A program made the translations under genes and the position numbers. Below the pieces are notes generated by a model, which saw only the letters and a program-made list of their open reading frames with translations, did not search any database and was not told the DNA's origin. Below, piece by piece: positions 43,423 through 55,114 of a stretch of DNA of 64,000 nucleotides. The DNA is from Nemania diffusa (Eukaryota; Ascomycota; Sordariomycetes; Xylariales; Xylariaceae): NCBI GenBank assembly GCA_038501195.1, contig JBBPUQ010000001.1, positions 3,410,001-3,474,000 of the forward strand, read 5' to 3'. Positions within the stretch are counted from its first letter, which is position 1. Each line of letters begins with the position of its first letter.

Positions 43423-46049
43423 CTATTTCGAAGGTGGTGGTGTGGGGGGTTCAAGAATATGTGTGTGATCTTCGGCCTTGTCAATCAATCCAGGACCGAC
43501 CTGTCTACATATAACCGTATCTGACACCCAGTGCTCTTCAAGGATTTCGGCCATGTCAGCTCGTTTCTTCGGATCAATAGTTAACATCCGGTAGATGATA
43601 TGTCTGGACTCTCGAGGGAGTAGACGAAGCAACCGCCACGGCCCCCGGATCACTTCCTTGCGCTCCGGATCTCTGTTTTCAACCCGTGGGGTACTGGATG
43701 ACTCGGGTTTGGCCTGCTTCGGGCTTTTCGGTGACGCATCAGGAACGACCTCTGGAGCAGGGGTCTCCGTAGGGTCATTTGTTATTCTCGGCGGAAGAAT
43801 CAGTTGTTTGGGGTCATGACCAGGTGTCGGCTGCGATGCAAAGAGTTTATAAGAATTGTCGGTTAACCGTGGTATTTTCCACGGAAATCTTCGCAATGAC
43901 ATGCAGCAGAATATAATGGCTAGAGACCAAATGTCAACAGCCTGTGGGTCGTACTTGCGTTCGTCGTACACCTCAGGGGCTAGATACGGATCGGAACCAA
44001 CAATACCTGGTACGTGTGTTAGGATATCTACAAAGCCGGGGGTGGGGGACGCTTTACTCACCACTAGCGAGTACTATCTCGCTCTCGAAAGGATATTTGA
44101 AAACATGGGCGCTACCAAAGTCGATGATTTTCATAATACCATGCTCGCTGACAACAACATTATCCAGTTTAAGATCGCGATGAGCGAGGCCAGAACTGTG
44201 TAAGTAGGTTACGCCGCTGAGGATTTGTAGGAAGCAGCAGTTGATTTCGGCCTTGCTCATTTTCCCTGTCATCACTATTGCAAATAAATCGAACGGGGCG
44301 TATTCCATGACCTCGTACCATTTTCCTTTCTCCTGAACAATGTCCAATGTTTCGATAATGTTGCCATGGTGGAGAGCCGAGCCGAAGCAAAACTCGGCAG
44401 TCAACTTTTTAGTGTATTCTTTTTCGGTTTCATAAGAATGACGAGGGCGGAATTCTTTCACGGCGAAGACCGTATTATCCTCGCTTCTTTTCATAAGTTT
44501 GACGGAACCACCGGCACCAGAGCCGAGAACCCGACCGATTTTGCCGTACTTTGAAGAAAGACCGTGATCATCAGCAAATGGAAGGTGGCTAGGGCGCGAC
44601 CCTAGTACCCCTGAGGTCATTGGCGATTGAGGCAGCTTCCTAGCTTTGTGACTTCCACCAACCTTGAAAAACCTCCGTAAATCAGACATCGAGCTCTGGT
44701 GTCCGTGATGCCCACTAGAATTAGTCGCCGCAGAGGAAAGATCACCAGATTTATTCCTTGCACTAAGCAGACCAGAATGACGTTTCTCAGACTTCTCAGT
44801 CTGGCGCAAGTTTGTGCTAGACGCAGTCGGGGAATTCTTTTTTCTAGAGAAGACGAATCTTTGATCTATGTTCCCAGGATTTTTGTTTAGTGCCGGCCGT
44901 TTACTAGCGGCATAAGGATCATTTGCGTCGCCCTGGGGAGTAAATGGTCGAGTATAATATTGAGAGGCAGCATTCCTAGACGGACTCGATTCTCTAGATA
45001 CCGGGAGTGACTGTCCACCTGCCCCAATACCGAACATTCCCCTCCGGTGCGACCGAGATCCGCCCTGATCCTCAACTATTGTGGTCCTCTGGGAAAGATT
45101 ATCTGAAGACGCAGGTCGATGTGGAAGTTCTAACCTAGAAGAGGCTCGTGAAGTTTGACTTGAGTCCTGGGGGGTCACCTCATGGGATGGGAAGCCTCCA
45201 TCAGAACCACCGTATCGTAGAGTCCTACTATGACCATGTTCAGCCGAGGTACCAGCAGGTGTCAGTGGAGGCGTGAGGCCTGAACGATTAGGACCAAGAT
45301 GTGGTGACCGAGGCGCCATGGGGCTATGGCTATGCTGGGGAGTGGCGCTAGGTGTGGTGTCGTTGGAGGGCATCTAAAGACAACGGTTAGCCATAGGCAG
45401 CTTGCTACTTCTGAATGATTTCAATATATGCTAGGCCCCCTTTTGGACTAATTGTCAAACAGTATCGAGTTATGTCCTACAGAGGCACAATGAGGAGCCG
45501 TGGCGAAAACGCCAGAAAACAGTAGATGAGTCCCCAGAAATCTATAGCAGCCGAAGAAGATGTATAGTCTTGTTCGACCTATAGAAAATGGCAGATAGAA
45601 AAAAGAAAAAACCCCGCGGGGGGGCCGGCTCGCACGGGGAAAAACGACGTACTCTAGAGGGTGGGAGGGAAACAGGTTGGAAAGCGTAGATCTGGGCGCG
45701 CTGCTCTTGAAGAGGGGTACCGTGCAAACAATCCGTTAGAGCCTGTATCTGCTCTGGCGTTGCAGAGGAATCATTGCGCGGCCGGTCCATAGCGGGTAGG
45801 CTGATCTCATCCACGTTGCTGGAGAATCGTACAGCATGCGCCCGCTCGGGAGGTAGGTCAGAATCATCGTGAGAAGAACCTGGTGGTCGCAAACAGTAGC
45901 AGAGAGTTAGTTGATGCGATGGAAGAAGACCGAGCGACAGCGAGGGCAGTGATTGCAGAACAAAGAAGATACTGTCAGCAGGTTGTCGTACCTTGCGGTG
46001 GCTTGTCACGATCGGCAGGGCTCTTGGCCCCGTTGCTCGGCGTCGCCAT
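43423..46049 (-). CDS. Ser/Thr protein kinase, Hal4/Sat4-Hal5 family
   Basis: Four minus-strand exons (46049-45992, 45879-45653, 45373-44062, 44006-43423) join to 726 aa. The first two add 95 residues before the Met at 45373: [10 protein letters not shown], then [10 protein letters not shown] and SLPPSR, a pattern I associate with this family's N-terminus. The phases agree (1, then 0, then 1), supporting the longer model. A Ser-rich region of ~270 residues follows. The kinase domain (about 370-700) has [31 protein letters not shown] and LAPEVYDE. A low-complexity insert (~560-600) in the C-lobe, as in Hal4/Hal5, precedes [14 protein letters not shown]. In yeast these kinases stabilise the Trk1/Trk2 potassium transporters and amino-acid permeases at the membrane; that role is inferred. 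Intron 2 is 279 nt, the longest in the gene. Confidence 0.9.
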
Positions 46050-48083
46050 TCGGGAAAACTTGATATGGATATAAAAGGGGATGCCTCAGCAGCAAGGACC
46101 AGCGCCGTAACGGAGGCAACTGGAACGGAGAGTTGTCTCCTCGACCGGTGTATCGATAATATACCGAATGGCAGTGAGGGAGGGGTATAAGTTATAACCA
46201 CAACTCGAGGAGCGCTCGGGTGTGCGGGTAAAAGTTGTAGAACTCGGCAGGGGTAAAATGTGGAGGCGGGGAGAGTGAAAGGAATGCCCGGCGTGGGCAA
46301 GCTCATCAGAGCCCACTGATGACGATGCGATGAAAAAGTTCCAAGAGGTCAGAGTCGAGAGCACGAACGAGCCGCCTCAGGCAGTACCTGCCCTGCCTAT
46401 GCGTACTTACCTGCCTATGCGTACTGCGTACCTAAGTACCGGGCCTATGAGGACCTGGTCGTCTGGTAACCACTATGTAACCTATTGATGTGCATGGTGG
46501 GGCCGCTTGACGCTAATAAAGTTCTGAGCTACCTACCCTGGGCTTGCAGCAGCTGCCTTATGACGGATATTGCGCCTTCTTTTGCTTAAGGTCCCTAGGT
46601 AGGTAGGTCGTTTGATATAAGCGTAAGAGATAAGGTAGGCTATTCCAAGGGAGGCAAGTACAGATAATGAAGTAACGAAGACATGGTACCTAAGGAATCA
46701 AAATGCAACAGCTTAGAAATACCTAGTATTCCCGAATAACTACGAGATAAAGGTCTTGTTAGGGTCGTGCATATCCCGATTTTCCGGGATTTCATTTACA
46801 GACACTACTCACATTGAAACAAAGGAAATAAAAGACACTGCCCAGGTTAGTTACATGGCTTAATCAGAATGCAACCTCCTTATCGGCGTAGCTATAGATA
46901 CATGCTTATCTATATTATAAGGTAGCTACGTATTTCGTTTTTCCTACTCTGTTTCGTCATTGGTAGGTATAGCGGACTGCGGGATGAGATGGATGGTGGG
47001 GTGGACTTATTACACAATCCCGTCCTGTAGGATACCATCTAACCCAGGTGGCACCCGACCTTGCCGGGCTAATAAGAAAGTCGGAGCGATGAAATAGCCT
47101 CTCATAAAATGACTCCCCAGATTCGTTTATTTGTTATACTAAGTATAATTAAAAGCCTCACTCATACTCAAGCCACCTAAAATCTTGTCACTATTTATCC
47201 ATTTCTATCGGTTATACATACACTGGATTCACTTACTTGGATGTCGTGATCCCTCACTAACCACTAGGATTAAGTCGGCGAGTCGGTCTTAGTGAAGCCG
47301 ATCGATTTCATTGAAGAACATGAAGAACCTAAACTCCCATATAGCTGGATTGGTCTATCAGGATTTGGGAATTGTGTTGGAAGCTTTCTCTGCGCCCTTT
47401 AAACCTATGCTGTCTACTGAAATCGGGGATACAAACATGATTCGCAATCCAAATATAAATCTTCAGTATCCCTAGCTCTCTACACCAGGTAACATCGGTA
47501 TCTACCGGAAAATAGACCACTTCTGGATTCTACGTAGTCACTATAGTAATTAAACATCACAGCTGCTAACTGTTGGTTCTATTCCATATCACATCACAAA
47601 AAAACTAGCCCCTTATGGTGGAATTCACCTTAGCTCATTGGTTCTACGCTCGATGTAGAACTGTAGGCTGATTATCGTCAAATCAGGAACGGTTGGAAGT
47701 TTTTGTGATTCTGACTTGGTAGGGAAAGAACGCAAATTTAAATCGCCAATTCAACAACACGTGACCATGAGACTCTGTCAATGATCCTAACTTCAGAGGT
47801 GTAAAATCAGACGCGTTGTTTATCGTGAGCAAGGTTTATTACAGGTACTGCGTATGTGAGTTTATATATATGAGAATTTAGATCGTGATAGTGTTCGTCG
47901 AGGGGCGGCATAAGTCTGAGCGCCAAAATAGAGCCACTCTCTTAATCTTAATGTACAGCATAGTCTGATAAAGCGTACATGTGATATATACAGCTTCTTG
48001 GGGCGAGAATTTGTCCCAGGTTGAAGCATAGTTTCCAGGGTCGTCGCTCTTGTTGCATAAATTAAACCATTTCCAGGATTAAA
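46050..48083. other. Intergenic region, 2.0 kb, no gene seen
   Basis: The kinase promoter side and the uL11m 3' side. It is AT-rich beyond 46600, with TAGG elements near 46595-46610. The frame that stays open through 46306 belongs to the leader of the kinase gene and has no family match. Confidence 0.5.
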
Positions 48084-48608
48084 TTAGGAGATAACTGCTA
48101 TACCCATAGATTTGGCCTGGTAAATAACAGATTTGCAAAGTCCTTCGAGTGATAGGCCCGATAATCGTAGTTCGGATTGCTTGATTTTGGCGATCTCGTA
48201 GATGTGCTTTAAGCTGACAGTGCCTACTATTTCATGTCCTGGCTTGCTTGCTGCTTTCCGCTTTCCCTTCTTCCCGATCGCTAAGTCTGCAGCGTTCCGC
48301 AGAAGCCAGGAGGTCTGGGGTGTTCGGATGTCGAAGTGGAATGTTCGATCGGCGCGTACTGTTACTCGGGTGGGCATTGGAGTGCCTGGTGTTATGTGAG
48401 CTGTCCGGGCATTGAACTCCTAAGGTCATGTGAGCTAGACGGTCTCACGGGACAACAACGTATAGATCGCAGTTTTTTTTACCTTACAGAAGTCCATCGA
48501 CTTAATACCTTTACTGCCCAGCGCGGGACCAACTGGTGGACTTGGACTAGCTTGTCCAGCTCCCACGATCAATTTGACGACTTGATCGGCGATGGCGCGC
48601 TTAGACAT
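48084..48608 (-). CDS. MRPL19: Mitochondrial large-subunit ribosomal protein uL11m
   Basis: Two minus-strand exons (48608-48483 and 48419-48084), both phase 0, give 153 aa, close to bacterial L11 plus a short tail. The N-terminal domain reads [25 protein letters not shown], the classical L11 signature, then MDFCKEFNART, and the C-terminal rRNA-binding domain contains [12 protein letters not shown]. The intron donor is GTAAAA followed by an 8-base A run. The protein builds the GTPase-associated centre of the mitoribosome and works in the mitochondrial matrix. It is divergent from SVF1 with 484 bp between the starts, so the two share a promoter region. No break seen. Confidence 0.92.
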
Positions 48609-49092
48609 CTTTCCGCTCCTTCAGAGGTGTATTCAGAGTTGCGGTAGAGGGTGTAATAAAGGGGTATCGAGGTTTATGCTGAATGTTGTTGAAGATAAAT
48701 TTAGACACCATCCTCGAGCAAAATTCACTAGCCACAACAAGGATAGGTAGCACACATGATGGTAGATTATAGGTAGCTATCGATAGACTACGCCACAGCG
48801 GGGCGGGAGCTTGGTTGTTGCCTACCAGGTACCTAGGTACCTACATCTGATTGATTGAACACCCCACCAAAAGTCACAACGCCCCATGCTTGCATCTACG
48901 CAGTACTTACTCCATTCAGGGACCTAACCAACTCCTTACTTCTACATACTCGGTTAGGTATGGTTATATACGACACTGATCCATCTTGACGTTCGACTTT
49001 CCCACAGCTCAAACACCTTCTCCAGAGCGTCTTATCTCTCTAGTTCATCCCGCGGCCTTATATTGACAATTCGCCACTTGAAGTAAATAATC
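48609..49092. promoter_or_regulatory. Shared divergent promoter region (MRPL19 / SVF1)
   Basis: 484 bp between divergent start codons. It includes a perfect 16-bp palindrome at 48827-48842 and several TAGG/CCTA tetranucleotides. No specific factor site is assigned. Confidence 0.45.
48827..48842. repeat. Perfect 16-bp palindrome AGGTACCTAGGTACCT
   Basis: The 16 bases equal their own reverse complement. It lies in the MRPL19/SVF1 divergent promoter. Related GGTACC / CCTAGG strings recur in other spacers of the window, so it may be a background genomic element rather than a local operator. Confidence 0.9.
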
Positions 49093-50412
49093 ATGTTCAA
49101 CTGGGCGAAGCAAACGTTAGCGAACAAGCCATACCTCATCTCTCGCTTGTCTCCTCGCTAATACCATGGTCTGCTTAGTTTGGCGAACGTTGTTGGCACT
49201 GAAGAGCCCATATATGGTCCATCAGCCATTAGATCTGTTGCCGAAGATGCTAAGTCAACGCCCTTTACCGAAATTGCCAGGGATGATCTGAAATGGGTTG
49301 CCCTGGACCAGACGTCAGTTGAGACACAGGTGTTCTACTTCATGGCAGACAGTGGACATATTGGGCTTGCTCAGATCATATATAGTAATGTAGCGTACGA
49401 TTTCACCATGCTCCGTATCTTTATTCACAACTAACGTGTAATATCTAAAGCGGCATCCGAACGACGGTTCAATTCAACTCCAAGGTTTTCTACCCCGACG
49501 GATCCAAACCTCACCTCTGGTGCTCCAATCCTTTGACCGATTACGATTTCAGCGAAGATAAGACATCTTTTTACGCGAAAGATTGTGCTGTTGAACTCTC
49601 TGAGGATGGGAAGTCGTACACGATCAAATCGATGAATGATGACCGATCTATTGTCAATCTCAAGGTGACCAAGGCCGCTCCTGGCTTTGTGGCTGGCAAG
49701 GATGGCAAGACCTTGTATGGAACAGATTTATCTAACCCTTGGGGCTCCATGAGGCATGCATTCTGGCCCAGGTGTGAGGCGGAGGGAAGTATCGTGACAC
49801 CGGATGGTCCTATCGATTTCAAGGGCAAGGCCACTTTCATCATGTGTCTCCAGGGCATGAAGCCTCATCATGCTGCTGCTCAATGGAACTTTCTAAAGTT
49901 CCAGGGCCCAACATATTCCGCAGTCCTCATGGAGTTCACGACGCCTCCTTCATATGGTACTACCGTGGTAGACGTTGGTGGGATAGTCAAGGATGGTGAG
50001 ATTATAACGGCCGGCACTACGTGCCGTGCGACGCACACCAAAACAAAGCAAGACACAGTGAATGACTGGCCTGAACCGACAGAGGCAAAGTTCACCTGGT
50101 CCGGCACGACCAAGGATGGAAAAGCCGTCGAAGGCATCATTGAAGGTCCCACTGTTAGACAAGACTGTGTAGATGTCATGGCAGAAGTTCCGGGCTTCGT
50201 GAAGACAATTGTCGCTAATGCGGCGGGCACCAAGCCATACATTTACCAGGTACGTCCTCTATGGAGATGATTAATCACAGCTCCTAGTTACTAACATTGG
50301 GCAACAGTTCGCTCCACCAAAGCCCGTTACGTTGAAGTTGAAGATCGGTGACGAAGAAATCACAGAAGAGGGTCGCATATTTTCCGAAGCTACTTTCATA
50401 TCCGCTATTTGA
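49093..50412 (+). CDS. SVF1: Survival factor 1 (Svf1) family protein
   Basis: Four exons (49093-49115, 49179-49394, 49451-50249, 50308-50412) give 380 aa. Exon 1 codes only MFNWAKQ plus two bases; its phase fits TLANVVG in exon 2. Recognisable stretches are [27 protein letters not shown] (restored across intron 2), [28 protein letters not shown] and [18 protein letters not shown]. This is the Svf1 lipocalin-like fold of two beta-barrel halves. In yeast Svf1 supports survival under oxidative and cold stress and acts in sphingolipid (ceramide) transport between ER and Golgi; that is family knowledge. The length is about that of the family. No break or unusual residue noticed. Confidence 0.92.
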
Positions 50413-52538
50413 GAAACAAATAATCCTAATGATGACGCGGTTGCCACAGGGTTACAAATAGCCCTGTATAGACTGAAGTATCTATGATTTCATATAATAT
50501 CACGAGCCGCCTTCTCCATAGGGTATTTTTTGGAAAGGAGGGCACCTCATGTATGGGAGACGGACCTCGTGGCGTTCGGCGGCGATCAAGGGATAGAATC
50601 TCCCTCGTCATTAGAGAGCCGTAGTGTTATGGACTATAAATCATATAATATAGGTGGTGGAGACATCGTCAATCTGGATATACTAATGGAGTTCATGGGC
50701 AAATTCGAACGGAAACTTGTCGTGAAGGAGTAAGGCGAGAATATTCATGATTATGTGTTGAAGATTCTTGCAAGATCCGCCTCAAATCCCATGGTACGTT
50801 ACTTTGCATAAACATCCGTTGCATTGGTGCCTCCATCCAATGCGTATATGAAAGTGACAATGGTCATCAAAACATTTGCCATTTACGGAAATTGTCGTAA
50901 CAACCAATCGAATTATCTAGTCGGAAGCTCGCTTTCGGGGTTGCCTTTATATCATGTAACCACATAATATCCGCCTGCAAGCTCGCCGTCTCAGCATCTG
51001 CATTCCGGCTGACAGCCACTAGGAAACATCAGCCTCAGCATCTATATGCTCGAGTACCAAGCTATGTATGTACCAGTACTTCTCGTTCGAGCCGTCGAGG
51101 CGTAAGCTGACCACTCGTAGGTTTCCCCGGGTTGGTGAGTACGAAAGAGTCGAGATGGAGGGTAGCACGGCTAATGCATGGGCGCCGTTGGCCTGGAAAA
51201 AGGGTGGCAGGAAACACTGTACTAGAAGGGGTGGGCTGGAAGCGAAGGAAATATCCCGACATCAGCGTTGCAGGAGCGGAGGAATGGTGGGATGGTGGGA
51301 TTGTGGGATGTCACAGTCATGCAGCCCTTCTGTGCGGCTGGACGTACGGTACCTATTCTACACTACCTCCTTATTCCGTCGGAGCCGTCTTGATCGGATC
51401 GGCGGGTTCTCTCGAATCAAATGTGCTGGGTCTCCGTTTGTTTGTTTACAGCTATACATAGTAGATATCTGTTTGTGTCTATTAGAAACACTAACCGAGG
51501 CGTTGCGTGTTTACTCCGGAGTGACACCGCAGCATCCAAAATAGCGACAACACAGCGTCTAAAATAGAGTCCTACATAGGATGGAGCTGATACTTATTTT
51601 AGGTGGTGTAACTGAAATACTCACCTCAGCACCTAAGTAAGGTACTGATGAGCGGGATATGGAATCTTCCCCAGGCTGCATCGAAGCATCGCTTGATCAG
51701 CACCCATGTAGGTGCATCTTGGTTCGTTAGTCGGCGAACTCGAATGTTGCAATAAACATTCGAACGGTTGCGCCACGAGCTTTACTCCTGCCGGTAGCTG
51801 GAAGCCTGCCTCACGTTGCTTACCCCGAGTCAGCCCTAGGTGGCCGGTTGTTGAAGACGTCCACAGTACGCGTAGTTTGATGTGACACGTCTTATGCTTG
51901 GGTTGTACCTACTCTATATAGGTAGCCCGAGATGGAGCGGCAAGCCGCGAATCTAAGGCTGTCTAAATCTACATATTTAGATAGGTACCTTGTATCTAAG
52001 GAAAATCAAACGAAGCCATCACAGCCTCAGTAGAAATAATAACAACTCGTTACTTCCTTAATATTAAGCATAATTGAAGGTGGGAGTATAGGTACCTTGT
52101 TGTTACGCATAGGTAGGTACCAGGGACTTAGTTGTTTTTTGCTGAGACATGACCTCAGGAGGTATGGTAGCTGGAGTTAGGCGCTAGATCACACACAACC
52201 CCGCTATTGAAACACTATTCTGTAGGTACTCTGTACCTACATACATACCCAAGCTACGCAGTATACCTATGTAGGTACGTACTTTCAGCTCGCTGCCCCG
52301 CTATGTATGACCCCATAGCGTAAACCCCCACTCTTTCCCGTTCGTCTGTGGGGCGTTATCTACCCACCAGCGAACTCAATGGGCCTAAGGCTGTCCCATC
52401 TCCCAGTTCTAAAGCTACGCCTCCACTTGTCTACCTCCACATCGTTTTCACAAGCGCCACTGTCGCAAGAATCACAAGCTTCTCCAAGTAAACTCTCGAA
52501 CAGCCGGTGCTTGCCACCATCTACGAGGCGTCCTCATA
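50413..52538. other. Intergenic region, 2.1 kb, no gene seen
   Basis: The SVF1 3' side and the H4-variant promoter side. TAGG-type elements occur at about 51945-51990 and 52080-52280. Open frames at 51068-51544 overlap each other on both strands and show no domain, so I do not call them. Confidence 0.5.
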
Positions 52539-53419
52539 ATGGCTGGTGGAAAAACCGATCCTCGAGGTGCAAAGGGTACGAGGGGGTTGGGCAAGGGCTT
52601 AGGCGGTAAAGGCGTACGCAACTATGTCCCCGTACCCCGAACTGATTCCGCCGTGAATGTTGTTGCTGACATGCGTCGCACTCGTGCAACAGGGTATCAA
52701 GCGTCATCGGTATGGGTTCCAATTGGGGATCGATCTTGCGATTCGAAACCACTAACTAGGCCATCGACAGAAAGATTCTACGCGACAACATCCTCGGGAT
52801 CAGTAAGTGTACTCCGACTCGACGTGTTGAGAGAGGTCACCGTTTGTTCGCCGCCGAAAGCTAACGCTATTTCATCTACAGCTAAGCCGGCAATTAGGTA
52901 TGCATGTTTTCGCTCTCAACAAGCAATAACATTATTCCCCCTAGACCCCACCTACTGCCACTTGCGCTTCCTAGGTACCTTATTGGGGGGAGGGACTCAC
53001 ATCTGTTCTATAATTGGTATTAACGACTCAAATAATAGACGTCTAGCTCGTCGTGGTGGCGTTAAGCGTATCTCCGCTACCATCTATGAGGAGGCTCGCA
53101 ATGTCATGAGGAAACGTTTGGAAGAAGTATAATCCCCGAATGATCATATGTTTAGCCCCAAGGTTGCCGTGTTTACTAACATGTACATTCACACCTAGAT
53201 AATCAGAGATTGTGTCACATACACAGAATACCGCCAAGCCAAGACGGTAACTGTTAATGATGTGAGACCAATCCTCCTTCCTCTGATCTCGAAGAATCAT
53301 GAATGGTTCCTGTGGTCACTAACAATAAGCCACTACAGGTTCTGCATTCACTTAGACGCCATGGCCGCCCAATTTACGGTTTCGATGACATCAACCTCAC
53401 GAAGCCACGGCGCAAGTAA
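52539..53419 (+). CDS. Divergent histone H4 variant (H4v-like)
   Basis: Seven exons (52539-52613, 52693-52709, 52771-52802, 52882-52897, 53039-53126, 53199-53261, 53339-53419) join to 123 aa. The histone core is unmistakable: IKRHRKILRDNILGITKP, AIRRLARRGGVKRISATIYEE and TVTVNDVLHSLRRHGRPIYGF. Compared with canonical H4, the N-tail is different (starts AGGKTDPRGAKGTRG) although GLGKGLGGKGG and the KRHRK basic patch remain. Alpha-2 carries ARNVMRKRLEEIIRDCV instead of the usual VRGVLKTFLEGVIRDAV. The C-terminus is extended by DDINLTKPRRK beyond the usual YGFGG end. Exons 2 and 4 are only 17 and 16 nt. Neurospora is known to have a divergent H4 variant beside two canonical H4 genes; this is probably its counterpart. 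No H3 gene is adjacent. Confidence 0.88.
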
Positions 53420-54202
53420 CCGCGTTGCGTGAAATCCGTGTTCATTCGACCCGACCCGTGTAGATTATGTATTCTACTTGAGCGATGAGTGGTTTCCCTG
53501 TTATGGTAACATTTGGGTGGAGTTGATGAAGCTGTAGATATTCTCGCCAATATAATACCATGCATGGTGATGGCGAGGCAAAGAAGAGACGGGAAATTTA
53601 CAAGCCCGTGTTGTCGAACCCCGTTGTGGAACAATGGTTAACTGATTGGAGGCCTGAAGTTGTCAATATAACTGAACGGCTCTCCCCAGTGTGTAACACC
53701 TACAGTAACAAGACATGATTGATCCTTAAAGCTCTATCACGCTTTTCCTATGTGTATCGCCGGCTTACCTGGGGCTTTGATAGCATCACTCATGAATAGA
53801 AACGCGAGGATGGAATGATAATTTCTATTATCTAGCATTGATATGATATGGTGATATCTCACTGGCCAACATTAGGCGTCAGTGCTCTACCCTACGTAGG
53901 TAGGTCTTGCGAAAACGAGAGGATAGGGTATATAGACTTGTCTAGTTGCACTAAACGAGAGGACGCAGGGTATAGGTTTAAAATCATGTCCCTCTATGCC
54001 TGAAAATCCCATCCGGAACGCCGCCGTCAAAGACAGGTAGGTAGTCGAAGTTCCCTCTTCGTTCCTCTTCCCAATTCTCTTCGATGCGCCCCGCTTATCG
54101 ATTACCTGCGGTGTTCGTTAGGCAAAACTCCTCTCGTCTTCTCTCTTTATAGCTTTGGCGTCACGCTTTTAGCAAAGTTCTGTTTTCCTTTTCTCTTGGT
54201 CT
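53420..54202. other. Convergent intergenic spacer
   Basis: About 780 bases between the H4-variant stop and the stop of the minus-strand GNAT gene. One TAGGTAGG element near 53896. A 30-base near-repeat (ACGAGAGGA with a following GGGTATA) occurs at 53917 and 53955. No gene. Confidence 0.5.
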
Positions 54203-55042
54203 TTAGAGCTTCCGCCTCCTCCTCGCACCCTCGGAGTCAACAAGCACTTTCTCGAGACTCTTTGCAGCCATACGCTCACTACGCCTAAATGGCGTGTTGA
54301 ACGTCTCGGGGAGAAAATATCGACTATTCGCGTGCTCGGCGGCAAACCCGACCTCGGCATCGCGGCCACAGCGCTCATGGGTGAGGCGCACGGCGTCGTC
54401 AAGAAGATCTCGCCCGACCCCCTGACCGCGATACTTGAGCTTCACGGTCCAGGCACGAATGACACCCCGTCCGCCGCGGAGGAATGAGGTGCGAGAGCGC
54501 CGTCTGCTGCCACCGCTCGAGGCGTGCGAAGACGAGGGCGATGGCTCCAAGCGCAGTACTAGCGCCCCAATCAACTGCTTGCCAAAACGCACGCCGAGTA
54601 TTAGGTCTTGTTCCGATGGGGAGGCGTCAGGAGAGGAGGTGGGGCTCAGCCACGACCAGCAGAGCTCTTCTGCTGCTTGGATGTAACCCCCTGTGAAATA
54701 CCGGATTCCGAGGAGGTAGGTCATAATTACTCCGCATATCATTAATAGTGAGGTTCCAATATCCTGCCTATAGACCCACGCATATTGATATGCACCTGCT
54801 AGGGCGACTACTAAAGGTGGAAGAAGAAAGGGGTGGAACACTAGATGAGCAGAGGCGGTCTGCCGTTGCTGCGCGATGGAGTCGGCGATTAGGCGTAGGG
54901 CATCCTCTTTATCAGCTTGGCTCTCTAAGACCGTTGTTGACAATGAAGGCAGATCGTCCGGTATGGCGGTTGCTGGTGGCTTTACCGCCACGAGGGGCGA
55001 GGATGGCGGCGATGATAATGTTGTCGAGGAGATAGGGTCCAT
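54203..55042 (-). CDS. Membrane-anchored GNAT acetyltransferase (NAT8-like layout)
   Basis: A single exon of 279 aa. After a Ser/Pro-rich N-terminus come two hydrophobic segments at about residues 68-90 (FLLPPLVVALAGAYQYAWV) and 95-117 (LLMICGVIMTYLLGIRYF), likely a membrane hairpin. The GNAT core follows: FGKQLIGALVLRLE, then IRAWTVKLKYRGQGVGRDLLDDAV, where RGQGVG is the acetyl-CoA pyrophosphate loop, then a helix and GFAAEHANSRYF. It has a basic tail (GARRRRKL). It should acetylate a substrate at an internal membrane, with the catalytic domain on one face; the substrate is unknown. The layout (TM hairpin in front of GNAT) recalls animal NAT8, but I infer only architecture, not orthology. 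Confidence 0.8.
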   Translation of the reverse strand: MDPISSTTLSSPPSSPLVAVKPPATAIPDDLPSLSTTVLESQADKEDALRLIADSIAQQRQTASAHLVFHPFLLPPLVVALAGAYQYAWVYRQDIGTSLLMICGVIMTYLLGIRYFTGGYIQAAEELCWSWLSPTSSPDASPSEQDLILGVRFGKQLIGALVLRLEPSPSSSHASSGGSRRRSRTSFLRGGRGVIRAWTVKLKYRGQGVGRDLLDDAVRLTHERCGRDAEVGFAAEHANSRYFLPETFNTPFRRSERMAAKSLEKVLVDSEGARRRRKL

Positions 55043-55114
55043 TATAGGCGTTGATAACCCTGAGGAGCTGGCGACTAAGTTGGCTCGTAGGAAGAGGAAA
55101 AAGGCTAATCGCGA

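Noticed and set aside
45542..46306. 254-residue minus-strand ORF as an independent gene
   Set aside because: Its useful middle part is exon 2 of the kinase; the start lies in the leader and the end in intron 2.
47635..47700. Possible tRNA-like segment (GCTCATTGGTTCTAC...)
   Set aside because: The arms do not fold into a cloverleaf by eye and the T-loop consensus GGTTCRANNC is absent.
51068..51544. Overlapping plus- and minus-strand frames of 100-158 residues
   Set aside because: No domain, no splice logic, low-complexity Gly/Trp repeats; likely chance openness.
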